Shown here in pieces: positions 8,771-16,970 of a stretch of DNA of 37,645 bases (position 1 is its first letter; each line of letters begins with the position of its first letter). Both the position numbers and the translations under genes were made by a program. Source of the stretch: Gammaproteobacteria bacterium MedPE (GTDB lineage: Bacteria; Pseudomonadota; Gammaproteobacteria; Enterobacterales; Psychrobiaceae); the NCBI GenBank assembly GCA_001874365.1, contig MPDF01000018.1:1-37645 (forward strand), in the 5' to 3' direction. A model generated the notes under the pieces. That model saw only the letters and a list, made by a program, of their open reading frames with translations. It had not been told where the DNA came from and did not search any database.

Positions 8771-9709
8771 TCAACTAAAAACAGATTTAATCAAACTGAG
8801 AACTCGCTGACTATCAACTTCAAGACAAATATTAGTAACAGGTCTATTTTCCCAAAAATCTAGCGCAAATGTTTGGTCGGGTTTTGCTGTAATGGTCTGC
8901 CCAATACCAACGCCCTCAACGGCAACGCGAACAACTCGATTTTCTGTTTTAAAAATGTCAGGCTGTAATGCATAAATAATGGTCGAAGCATCATGGACAA
9001 AACACCCTTTAATACCGAATGTTTTGTAATAAAAATCAAAATAAAATTGTGTCGCTTGATATAAGAAGTCGCCTTCTTTGCCGTTATTATCACGAATATG
9101 TGTTAACAGTTCATTATCCATGATCACCTGATGTGTCACATCAAGCCCAATCATAGTAACCGGCCATGACGCGCCAAAAACAAGTTCAGCGGCATGAGGA
9201 TCATTAATAATATTTGCTTCAGCTACCGGTGTAACATTGCCTTTTTCTTCTGCGGCGCCGCCCATTAAAATGACTTCGTCAACTAAATCAACAATACTTG
9301 GGTCAATCTTTAGCGCCTGTGCGAAATTCCCTAGTGGACCCAATGCTACCAAGGATACCTCATTAGGATACTGATGAACTGTATCTACAATTAGCTGAGC
9401 TGCACTGCGCTTATCAGCTTGTCGTGTTGACGCTGGCCAATTGATATTGCCAAATCCATCACTGCCATGTACAAAATCAGGTGGGGCTAATGCCGGTGCG
9501 GCAATAGGTGTCGCAACGCCTTGCGCGACAGGAATATCGCACTTGGCAAGTTCTAACAAGGTCAGCGCATTTTTAGTTGCTAAATCAACGGCAACATTAC
9601 CAAAGGTCGTTGTTAGCGCTAATACATCCAGCTCTTTTGACTTAAGCGCCAGCATAATTGCCATTGCATCATCAATGCCCGGATCTGTATCGATAATAAT
9701 CTTACGCAT
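8771..9709 (-). CDS. Pyrimidine/purine-specific nucleoside hydrolase (IUNH family)
   Basis: Cytoplasmic hydrolase splitting ribonucleosides into free base and ribose. It has 312 residues, normal for the RihA/B/C family. The calcium and ribose-binding motif DTDPGIDDA is at 7-15. Further family blocks are VALGPLGNFAQAL, ILMGGA, EANIINDPHAA and the C-terminal FVHDA. Substrate preference (RihA-like, RihB-like or RihC-like) cannot be read safely. The start overlaps the last 8 bases of the upstream ribokinase gene, so both are translated together: ribose released here can be phosphorylated at once by its partner. Confidence 0.93.
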   Translation of the reverse strand: MRKIIIDTDPGIDDAMAIMLALKSKELDVLALTTTFGNVAVDLATKNALTLLELAKCDIPVAQGVATPIAAPALAPPDFVHGSDGFGNINWPASTRQADKRSAAQLIVDTVHQYPNEVSLVALGPLGNFAQALKIDPSIVDLVDEVILMGGAAEEKGNVTPVAEANIINDPHAAELVFGASWPVTMIGLDVTHQVIMDNELLTHIRDNNGKEGDFLYQATQFYFDFYYKTFGIKGCFVHDASTIIYALQPDIFKTENRVVRVAVEGVGIGQTITAKPDQTFALDFWENRPVTNICLEVDSQRVLSLIKSVFS

Positions 9710-10598
9710 TGTGTTGCTCCATAAAGTCAGCTACTTGAGGTAGTGTCGGAATGGCACTCGATGCGCCATGTTTCATGACACATAATGCCGATGCCGCACA
9801 GGCTTGACGTAACGTATCTTCAATACTAAGTGATGATTGTAAGCCAGCTAACGCATAGCCAATAAAGGTATCGCCGGCAGCAGTTGTATCGACGGCATCG
9901 ACTTTAAATGCTGGCACTTCAACCATTTCACCTTGGTTTAGATATCTAACGCCTTGGCGACCTAACGTCAGAATAATCTTTAAATTTGGGTAATCTGTTT
10001 GTAATGATGCCTGTGCTAATGCAACAGAATCTACATCGCATAGATCCATCGCTTCGACTTCGTTGACGATTAGTAAATCAATGTCATTCATTAACGGTTT
10101 CACAATTTTTGTGTTCATTGGCGCAGGATTGAAAGCGACAGATAAGCCAAAATGCTTGGCACGCTGAATAATAAGGTCGATGTTGTTGGTTTCATTTTGT
10201 AATAAAACCCAATCTTCTTTATTCGCTTGTGATAACACCTCATCAATTTGCGCTAAGCTAAGTTCATGATTTGCACCGGCAAACAATACTATGGCATTTT
10301 CAGCATCATCATTAACCTGAATAATGGCATGGCCAGTTGGAACATCAGACAGTGCAACGTGTGTTGTACTTACACCGCTATCGATTAATGTGTTTAATAA
10401 AAGTGAATCATTTTTTGAAATAGCACCAACATGTTGCACACTGCATTGCGCGCGCCCAAGCGCGATAGACTGATTTGCCCCTTTACCACCAAGCACTTGT
10501 TGATAGTCATTTGAGGTCATGGTTTCGCCTGGGCGAACAAAATGAGAAACACGATAAACATGGTCTATGTTTATCGAACCGAAATTATAAACAATCAT
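9702..10598 (-). CDS. rbsK: Ribokinase (PfkB family)
   Basis: Phosphorylates D-ribose to ribose-5-phosphate with ATP. Its 298 residues fit the family. The N-terminal PfkB signature GGKGANQ (37-43) and the C-terminal catalytic signature DTTAAGDTF (237-245, Asp243 as catalytic base) are present, with Ala at position 240 where Gly is usual. NPAP (157-160) and VNEVEA (178-183) also match ribokinases. There is no ribose transporter here. The coupled nucleoside hydrolase indicates that the ribose comes from nucleosides. Another sugar kinase of the family is possible but less likely. Confidence 0.9.
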   Translation of the reverse strand: MIVYNFGSINIDHVYRVSHFVRPGETMTSNDYQQVLGGKGANQSIALGRAQCSVQHVGAISKNDSLLLNTLIDSGVSTTHVALSDVPTGHAIIQVNDDAENAIVLFAGANHELSLAQIDEVLSQANKEDWVLLQNETNNIDLIIQRAKHFGLSVAFNPAPMNTKIVKPLMNDIDLLIVNEVEAMDLCDVDSVALAQASLQTDYPNLKIILTLGRQGVRYLNQGEMVEVPAFKVDAVDTTAAGDTFIGYALAGLQSSLSIEDTLRQACAASALCVMKHGASSAIPTLPQVADFMEQHNA

Positions 10599-10709
10599 AA
10601 AAATCCTTAATTCAAGAACTTCCTAAGCGAATGCCACTAAGATAAGTTGTTTGAACATAACATGCTATTTAGATTAGCAAAAAGGATGGGATTAAAACCT
10701 TGAGCAGGC

Positions 10710-10746
10710 TCCCAAAACACCCTTATAAAAAATAAAAGTGTTTGGG
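10710..10746 (-). terminator. Weak candidate terminator after the chemoreceptor gene
   Basis: An imperfect hairpin (TCCCAAAACAC against GTGTTTGGGA, one bulge, A/T-rich inner part) lies about 20 bases after the chemoreceptor stop. The bases following on the minus strand are not a clean U tract, so this is uncertain. Confidence 0.35.
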
Positions 10747-10767
10747 AGACAAGATGGAATGAACAGA

Positions 10768-12642
10768 TTAGATGGTAAAACGACTTAATAAACCGTGTTG
10801 TTTTTGAGTCACTTCGCGTTGTTCGCCCATTGCCGCATTCGTTGTTTGTGCATTATCAACTACTTTCTGAGATAAATCTTTAATGTTGGTGGTGTTGCGA
10901 TTGACTTCTTCTGCCACCAAACTTTGCTCTTGTGCTGCCGACGCAATTTGTAGATTCATTTCGGTAATTTCGTTGATCGCTTTACTAATGCTAGTTAAGG
11001 CTTCATTAGCTGACTGTGCTTTATCAACACATTGTGTTGCCTCTTCTTGCGATTGAGACATCACGTTTGCAACCGACATAGAGCCTTGTTGCAACACATC
11101 AATCATATTTTTAATTTCAGACGTTGATTCCTGAGTACGTTGGGCAAGATTACGCACTTCATCAGCAACAACCGCAAACCCTCGTCCTTGTTCACCAGCA
11201 CGTGCTGCCTCAATCGCTGCATTTAATGCCAATAGATTCGTTTGTTCTGCAATGCCGTTAATCACAGACAGAATAGTTTCTATCGACGCCGTTGAGTCTT
11301 CTAATTGCTTAACTTCACTCACCGCATCTTCGATATGCCGAGACAATGACAAGATAGATTCAGACGTATCACTAACAATGCCAGCCCCTTGTTGTGCCGC
11401 AATATCAGCTTCAGATGCTGAATCCGCCGCTTGTTTAGCGTAACCAGAAACTTCCAGTGCTGTTGATGACATTTCATTCATAGCGGTTGCTAGTTGCTCT
11501 AACTCTGATAATTGCTGATGCATTGCATTAACAGCTTCTTCCGCACCTTGAGTCGTTTGTTCTGCATTATGTGAAATATCTGTTGCCAGTGACTTACAGT
11601 CACCAATGAGCGATTGCAAATTAATTGCGAAAGAGTTGAAACCTCTAGCTAGAGTAGCAAATTCAACATCGCCAGAAGTCGATAAACGTTGAGTTAAATC
11701 CCCGTCACCGCCAGCAATATCTTGCATTGCTGTTGATATTTCATCGAGTGGACGCATTAGGCGTTTAATCAACACTAACATGGCTATCACGCCAAAAATT
11801 AACGCAACCGTTGAATACAGTACAGCCTGACTACGCAGAGATGACGCTAACGCATTCACTTGTTCTTCATCGATAGCTACACCAAGATACCAGTCAACAC
11901 CTTCAACTTTTTTAAATTTGGTCATCCACATCTTGTCATCGCGTTCGATATATTCAAACTCGTTACCGGTTAAATTTAATGAACGCCCAAAGTAATCCTT
12001 CATCATTTTGCCGTTAAAACTAACATCAGGATGGGAGATTATTTGACCATCGCTACTCACTAAAAACGCATAGCCAGATTTTAAGATTGCAACTTTGTTA
12101 AGAATATCACCAAGCCCTGATAAGCTAACATCTAAGAACATAGCGCCATGAAAACGACCATCTTTATCCATTGGGATCCCCATTGACACGACAATCTCTT
12201 TAGTGACAGAGTCCGGGTATGGCGCAGTGTAAATAATCTTATTAGCTCTTTTGGCTTCAATGTACCAAGGACGAGTACGTGAGTCATAATCTGGAGCAGG
12301 ATTCCAATTTGGATCATTATCAACAATACTGCCGTCAGATTCGAAACCAACACCAGCTAAGATAAAGGCTTCTCGAACGGCAGGCTTGGTATAAACGCGC
12401 TCAATATTTTCATTGGAGATATCATCTTCAATTAAGTCCATTACATAGCCACCAACAATCTTCTTACCGTGCATAATGCTAGCGATATTTTCAGATAATC
12501 CATTGCTGATTTCATCAATGCTATCAGCCACCATCTCATCAAGGCTAGATTTAACATTTAGATATTGATTTAACGATAATAAACTTAGCGATAACAACAA
12601 AATAATAGATGTTGCACCGACTAATTTAAATTTAAATTGCAT
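10768..12642 (-). CDS. Methyl-accepting chemotaxis protein with dCache sensor (amino-acid type)
   Basis: An inner-membrane chemoreceptor of 624 residues that signals through CheW/CheA. TM1 is at about 8-28, a double-Cache periplasmic domain at 30-265, TM2 at about 271-291, HAMP at 292-345, and a cytoplasmic signalling coiled coil with its tip at [20 protein letters not shown] (about 465-485). No C-terminal CheR-tethering pentapeptide is seen. In the membrane-distal Cache module Y119, R124, W126, Y127, Y142 and D171 have the spacing of the amino-acid-binding dCache_1 motif as I recall it (Y121, R126, W128, Y129, Y144, D173), so the ligand is probably an amino acid. The gene follows the porin gene by 42 bases and could be co-transcribed with it. 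Confidence 0.95.
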   Translation of the reverse strand: MQFKFKLVGATSIILLLSLSLLSLNQYLNVKSSLDEMVADSIDEISNGLSENIASIMHGKKIVGGYVMDLIEDDISNENIERVYTKPAVREAFILAGVGFESDGSIVDNDPNWNPAPDYDSRTRPWYIEAKRANKIIYTAPYPDSVTKEIVVSMGIPMDKDGRFHGAMFLDVSLSGLGDILNKVAILKSGYAFLVSSDGQIISHPDVSFNGKMMKDYFGRSLNLTGNEFEYIERDDKMWMTKFKKVEGVDWYLGVAIDEEQVNALASSLRSQAVLYSTVALIFGVIAMLVLIKRLMRPLDEISTAMQDIAGGDGDLTQRLSTSGDVEFATLARGFNSFAINLQSLIGDCKSLATDISHNAEQTTQGAEEAVNAMHQQLSELEQLATAMNEMSSTALEVSGYAKQAADSASEADIAAQQGAGIVSDTSESILSLSRHIEDAVSEVKQLEDSTASIETILSVINGIAEQTNLLALNAAIEAARAGEQGRGFAVVADEVRNLAQRTQESTSEIKNMIDVLQQGSMSVANVMSQSQEEATQCVDKAQSANEALTSISKAINEITEMNLQIASAAQEQSLVAEEVNRNTTNIKDLSQKVVDNAQTTNAAMGEQREVTQKQHGLLSRFTI

Positions 12643-12684
12643 AATACTCTCCTGTGCAGATTGAGACCAACCAATCCGCGATGC

Positions 12685-13764
12685 CTATTGCCACTTTATT
12701 GAAAAATTGTATTTAAGGCCAATGCTAATAGCCGTTGAATCTTCATCATAATCAAATGCCTTACGGAGCACTTCACCATGAATTTGGAAATTATCTGATA
12801 AATGATGTTCTAAGGTGATATTAAAGCCATGATGGCTATTATTAACGGCCTCTGGCATATCATTGTCTAGATGAAAGTACCCGAATTTGGCGGTATATTC
12901 CTTTGAAAGAGGATAAGCCATCGAGACATCAACTGTTGTTTGCTCAGAGTCCAATCCAGCAACAACATCAAGATCTCTCTCCTGCCAAGCGGCAGCAATA
13001 TAGAATCCATTATCAAAACGATTAGCCAAAGAAACAGCAACCGTATCAGCCGTGCTACCGACTAAATCAGCGTTATTATCATCTGCAAAATCTTGCGTGA
13101 GATAAGCAGCTGCAATATGTAAATCATTGTGATCATAAGTCAGTCCGACATTAACCATATCGGCATCATCACTTGACTCAAATCCATTAAATTGAGCACT
13201 GGCTAGCAATGATACGTTTTGCCATGACTTTTTATAACTAACCATATTATTGACAAAAAACGGACTGTAATTGTCATATGCAAAAGGAGCATTCGCATGA
13301 TTAAAAATATCAACATATTCAGCAATCAGTAAATATTGAACAGGACGCTGCTTACCGATAGCCACTCTGCCGTAAGGACTGTCAACACCGACATATGCAC
13401 GGCGTGACTTACCAAAATCACCGTTATTAGCGATGTCGATTGACCATTCACCATGACCAATCGCAGTCCAACCGTTGGTTAATTCATGTTCAAAATAAAA
13501 ACCTGCGTGGGACAAAAAGTCGGTCACGTCTGTCTTATTTGAATCGCCCTGATCAAATTGAGTTAAACTTGGTCGCAAAGTCCCATAGAATTTTCCACTT
13601 GATTTATCACTGGCTTGTTTAGAGTGATTCGCCTGCTGACTTTCTAAGGCTGAAAGTCGCTTTTTAAGGCGCTCTATTTCAATATCGTTTGCGAATGAAC
13701 TACTAGAAAGTGCAAAAAGTATACAACCACTAATAAGTAATTGTGCCTTTGTAGGTTTAATCAT
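12685..13764 (-). CDS. Outer-membrane porin (Gram-negative porin family)
   Basis: A 359-residue protein with a signal peptide (cleavage after SSSFA, about residue 25), a short charged coiled-coil segment (EIERLKKRLSALESQ, 28-42), then a beta-barrel made of alternating strands such as GKFYGTLRPSL and GRVAIGKQRP. It resembles trimeric general or anion porins with an N-terminal periplasmic coil. The terminal strand ends ISIGLKYNFSIKWQ, so the usual C-terminal aromatic residue is followed by a few extra residues. A perfect TAAGGAGG ribosome-binding site precedes the ATG, suggesting high expression. Substrate is unknown. Confidence 0.88.
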   Translation of the reverse strand: MIKPTKAQLLISGCILFALSSSSFANDIEIERLKKRLSALESQQANHSKQASDKSSGKFYGTLRPSLTQFDQGDSNKTDVTDFLSHAGFYFEHELTNGWTAIGHGEWSIDIANNGDFGKSRRAYVGVDSPYGRVAIGKQRPVQYLLIAEYVDIFNHANAPFAYDNYSPFFVNNMVSYKKSWQNVSLLASAQFNGFESSDDADMVNVGLTYDHNDLHIAAAYLTQDFADDNNADLVGSTADTVAVSLANRFDNGFYIAAAWQERDLDVVAGLDSEQTTVDVSMAYPLSKEYTAKFGYFHLDNDMPEAVNNSHHGFNITLEHHLSDNFQIHGEVLRKAFDYDEDSTAISIGLKYNFSIKWQ

Positions 13765-13954
13765 AGTTCCTCCTTAATGAGGATTGAGTTAGCTAAGTTA
13801 ATAATCGCGCCTATTTACCACATCATTTAGTGGCAATTTATATAGCGTTCTAACCACGCAATCTTGCTATGTTTCTATATCTGAAATTCATATCGATATT
13901 AAGTTGACTTATTTATCAAGTTCAAACTTTAAGATATGTTTATATATTACAACG

Positions 13955-14035
13955 CAATAATATAAGCAATGCAATGAGCAATACTAAATTAGGACTTATA
14001 AAACTTAATTGAGAATTTATTATTGCTCTTTTTTT
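13955..14035 (+). ncRNA. Candidate small RNA divergent from the porin
   Basis: A plus-strand hairpin with 15-base arms (13976-13990 and 14014-14028, one mismatch) and a 23-base loop is directly followed by seven T residues (14029-14035), the form of an intrinsic terminator. No plus-strand gene precedes it. A possible promoter TTCAAA (13921-13926), 16 bp, TATATT (13943-13948) would give an RNA of about 80 nt. The region is A/T-rich, so a chance hairpin cannot be excluded; both promoter and RNA are inference. Confidence 0.3.
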
Positions 14036-14075
14036 ATTTGATGCTCAACCTACAACTAGCTCATCGGAGGTCAAG

Positions 14076-14096
14076 TTTCCTATAGGAAATATTTCC
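14076..14096. promoter_or_regulatory. Palindromic cluster, possible operator
   Basis: Two overlapping dyads share one half-site: TTTCCTATAGGAAA (14076-14089) and GGAAATATTTCC (14085-14096). Three half-sites at regular spacing look like a protein-binding site. It lies about 100 bases before the zinc-ribbon gene on the plus strand. The regulator is unknown. Confidence 0.3.
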
Positions 14097-14197
14097 ACTA
14101 AAGGCTACACCAAGCCCCTTCTAACTACAATACCCAAATGGTAAGACTTCACGTAACGTAGTAAACTCTCCCTCAAATTAACCGTTCCAATACTTTT

Positions 14198-14404
14198 ATG
14201 ACAAAACTTGATTTTTCTTCTTTCAATAAAGATGCTGCTGCTTCTTTTAACCAACAACGCAATCTCATCAAGCAAGTGCTTAAGGGTCAAAGCGTACTTT
14301 GCAAACAATGCAATCACCCCATAACAATAACTCACTCGGATAACGAACAACTTAGCATTGGATGTACCAAAGGTTGCACCAGCATTACTATGGACAAAGA
14401 CTAA
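14198..14404 (+). CDS. Small zinc-ribbon-like protein
   Basis: A 68-residue soluble protein. The N-terminal half is helical (SFNKDAAASFNQQRNLIKQVLKG). The C-terminal half has CKQC (35-38) and GCTKGC (55-60), the spacing of a four-cysteine zinc ribbon. Similar short conserved hypothetical proteins occur in Shewanella and other Alteromonadales by memory; function is unknown. It precedes the DUF2798 gene by 3 bases, so the two form a small operon. Confidence 0.75.
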   Translation: MTKLDFSSFNKDAAASFNQQRNLIKQVLKGQSVLCKQCNHPITITHSDNEQLSIGCTKGCTSITMDKD

Positions 14405-14407
14405 ATA

Positions 14408-14644
14408 ATGAACTACCAGATCAAATTTCGACTAGTGGTTGCGGCATTGATGTCATTTTTCATGGCATTAATAATGAGTGGGTGCATTATGGCAACCCAA
14501 TTTTCACCGTTAAAACTTCCATTTTACAACGCTTGGTTTGACGCTTTTATTTTTGCGTGGCCAATAGCATTCCCAGTTGCCTTTCTTGTTTCACCGATAG
14601 CCTTAAAAATTGCAACGAAATTATTACCCCCACCAACAACATAA
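14408..14644 (+). CDS. DUF2798 family two-helix membrane protein
   Basis: A 78-residue protein with two membrane segments (about 8-30 and 43-68). The patterns KFRLVVAALMSFFMALIMSG and AFIFAWPIAFPVAFLVSPIA match DUF2798, a family of small inner-membrane proteins of unknown function. It begins 3 bases after the zinc-ribbon gene and is probably co-transcribed with it. Confidence 0.85.
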   Translation: MNYQIKFRLVVAALMSFFMALIMSGCIMATQFSPLKLPFYNAWFDAFIFAWPIAFPVAFLVSPIALKIATKLLPPPTT

Positions 14645-14710
14645 AACTTGCAGCTTGCCGAGTTTTTAGCTGTAATCGCATGAAATGAGTTATAGAGTAA
14701 AGACCGTATT

Positions 14711-16903
14711 TTGAAGAAGACATTAGAATACAGTGCGTGGGTTATAGTAATGATGGTTGCCGCAATCATTGTTTATCAATGGCGCTGGCTTGAACCCCAG
14801 AGTATCGATAGCACAGTAGCTGTTGAATCAACTAACGCGCCAAAAAACGTCTCCACTTCACACATAGTCCCCCCTGCATGGTCAGTCGAATTAGCAACTC
14901 ATCAGCTTGTAATTTCAGAGCACAGTCAATATAGCCTGCCACTCAGATTCAACGGTATCGCAGTCGATGAGATTGAGCTTAGCGCTTCGCGTATTGAAGG
15001 TATAAAATTAGCTCGAGATAATAATAATTTAATCATTGAAGTCGAAAAAATTAATTTTTCAAAAGCTAATTTAACACTCGAATTTCAGTCCAAAAGCATT
15101 CGACAATCAAAACAACTGACATTAATACATACAAAACCAGCCACGAGTCCCAACGATTCAACGGCCTTTCAAATACGCAATTCAAATTATGAAATGGCCT
15201 CGCTCAGCGGTACCCTATCTTTTGACCGACTAACTTTTATCGAATCAGAACAAGACGATATAGTCGCTTATCATTTCAACCCTGATCAACCAAGCCAACA
15301 ACCGCTACGTTTTATTCGTATAAACTTACGTGACAAGAATGACTTAGTGGTTGCAAGCACCTATACCGACGAATTCGGTTATTATGATTTTTCAATTCTT
15401 GCGACAAATGGCAACTATCAATTAGAAGTACTTTCACAGATGATTACACAAGATAATCATGGAAATAGCACCTATAGCCAAGTTATTAATCCTAGTGATG
15501 CTTATTCTGAACGGGTTAATCAACAACGGTTATATTCAGTTCGCTCAAGATCATTACAGTTGCTCTCTGGTAACAATGAATACGATATGCATCTCACCAC
15601 AGGATGGCATTTCACCTTGAGAGAATTTGAGCCTCAATACAGTTATGCACAACCTTTTGCGATTCTCGATACGCTAGCCAAAGGTTTTAACTATCTTTCA
15701 CAACAAGACATCGCCGTTACACCTCATAATACATCCCTAACCGTCCATTGGAGTCAAGATCCGCAAATGACCAAAAATACGACGGGTTCTTATTCCTCAC
15801 ACTACAATCGTATTTATATAAGCGGAACTAACGCACTCGATACACAGCAACGTCCCATTAGCACAATATCGGAATGGAATGAACACACTATTTTGCATGA
15901 GTTTGGACATTATTATATGCAGCAAATAGTAGGTAGAGATGATTCTCAAGCAGGACATCACACTGCCTTTGGTTTTGGCTCATTAACCCTCGCATTTTCA
16001 GAAGGCGTTGCGAGTGCACTTGCTAAAACTGTTCTACAAAACTGGCATGATAAACGTGTCAGTTTTGATGCAGATAAAAAGCGATTTGTTGTCAACACAC
16101 AGGCGATTATTCATCAATCAAGGCTAGAAAAACAACGTCAGCTAAAAAACATTAACGGAGAACTCTATCAGCGCCCCTCATTTGATTATTCTCCTTTTAT
16201 CGAGCAGACCATTAGCTATTTTATTCTATCGATTATTGATCCCAACGCCCCCTACAGCCTGCGTACGAATAAACTTTTTGATGTCATCGGATTCAATGGA
16301 TTTCACCAATCCATGATGAACTTAACTGATGGCAAAGCATTGACGACTATTTACAGCCTCGCCCACCAACTCAAACAAGATCACCCTCATCAGCAATTAA
16401 CCATTGACGACTTAGGCCAACAACTCGATTTACTATTTGATGATCAATGGGGAAATAATCAATTGCCTTTAGATTCCCATATCATAGGCTCCAATCAACA
16501 CTTACTTTCTGAACGTGTTCAATATCCGTTTTACCTGACGTTATCGTTGGATAAACCAAATGACATTTCATTTAATGGCGCCTTACAATCAATATCAACA
16601 ATGCGCCCAGGTACGCTGCGATATTTACGATTCACCGCCCCACATGACGGTATTGTAGAAATTATTATTCCTGACATCGTCGAAGACGGCATTAGGCATC
16701 AGTTTTCATTTAATGTTCTGTCGTCGGGTGAACGAATTGCATCATCACAAAACTATAAAGAACAACAACTGCAAGCATTAGCGTTTAGGGCGTCTCAGGA
16801 TGACATCTATATCATTCGAGTATTTAACGAAGCCTATCAAGATAAAAAGCGGATTGCCGATCACATCATTACGGCGCAAGTGACCGCTTATTATAGGCGA
16901 TAA
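14711..16903 (+). CDS. Membrane-anchored zinc metalloprotease-like protein (HEFGH) with TTG start
   Basis: A 730-residue protein that I do not assign to a named family. TTG at 14711 is taken as the start because it gives MKKTLEYS before the only membrane segment (about 9-24); no ATG would preserve the anchor with its positive flank. The extracytoplasmic part holds beta-rich regions (55-140), a carboxypeptidase-regulatory-like fold (about 165-245, with TYTDEFGYYDFSI), a zincin core with HEFGH at 396-400 and a possible third ligand in FSEG (Glu431), and a C-terminal beta-sandwich (about 600-730) resembling a PPC domain. It probably acts in the periplasm or at the surface. Peptide substrate is unknown. 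The orphan response-regulator gene follows 67 bases later. Confidence 0.8.
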   Translation: MKKTLEYSAWVIVMMVAAIIVYQWRWLEPQSIDSTVAVESTNAPKNVSTSHIVPPAWSVELATHQLVISEHSQYSLPLRFNGIAVDEIELSASRIEGIKLARDNNNLIIEVEKINFSKANLTLEFQSKSIRQSKQLTLIHTKPATSPNDSTAFQIRNSNYEMASLSGTLSFDRLTFIESEQDDIVAYHFNPDQPSQQPLRFIRINLRDKNDLVVASTYTDEFGYYDFSILATNGNYQLEVLSQMITQDNHGNSTYSQVINPSDAYSERVNQQRLYSVRSRSLQLLSGNNEYDMHLTTGWHFTLREFEPQYSYAQPFAILDTLAKGFNYLSQQDIAVTPHNTSLTVHWSQDPQMTKNTTGSYSSHYNRIYISGTNALDTQQRPISTISEWNEHTILHEFGHYYMQQIVGRDDSQAGHHTAFGFGSLTLAFSEGVASALAKTVLQNWHDKRVSFDADKKRFVVNTQAIIHQSRLEKQRQLKNINGELYQRPSFDYSPFIEQTISYFILSIIDPNAPYSLRTNKLFDVIGFNGFHQSMMNLTDGKALTTIYSLAHQLKQDHPHQQLTIDDLGQQLDLLFDDQWGNNQLPLDSHIIGSNQHLLSERVQYPFYLTLSLDKPNDISFNGALQSISTMRPGTLRYLRFTAPHDGIVEIIIPDIVEDGIRHQFSFNVLSSGERIASSQNYKEQQLQALAFRASQDDIYIIRVFNEAYQDKKRIADHIITAQVTAYYRR

Positions 16904-16907
16904 AGTG

Positions 16908-16930
16908 TTGACTTTTTTTTGACTATTGAC
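16908..16930 (+). promoter_or_regulatory. TTGAC repeats before the orphan response regulator
   Basis: TTGAC occurs three times (16908-16912, 16919-16923, 16926-16930). The first two are 11 bases apart, about one helical turn, the spacing that OmpR-family dimers recognise. The second could also serve as a -35 (TTGACT, 17 bp, ATAAAA at 16942-16947). Whether this is an operator, a promoter or both is inference. Confidence 0.35.
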
Positions 16931-16970
16931 GCAGTAGACTCATAAAACTTTTCATCAACCAGAAATTATT

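Larger units (their letters stand above)
13765..14197. other. 433-base intergenic region upstream of the porin
   Basis: No protein-coding gene is supported here. It contains the porin leader and promoter region on the minus strand, a cluster of GCAAT repeats (13954-13982), a plus-strand hairpin with T7 tail (13976-14035) and a palindromic cluster (14076-14096). The last two are listed separately. Confidence 0.7.
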
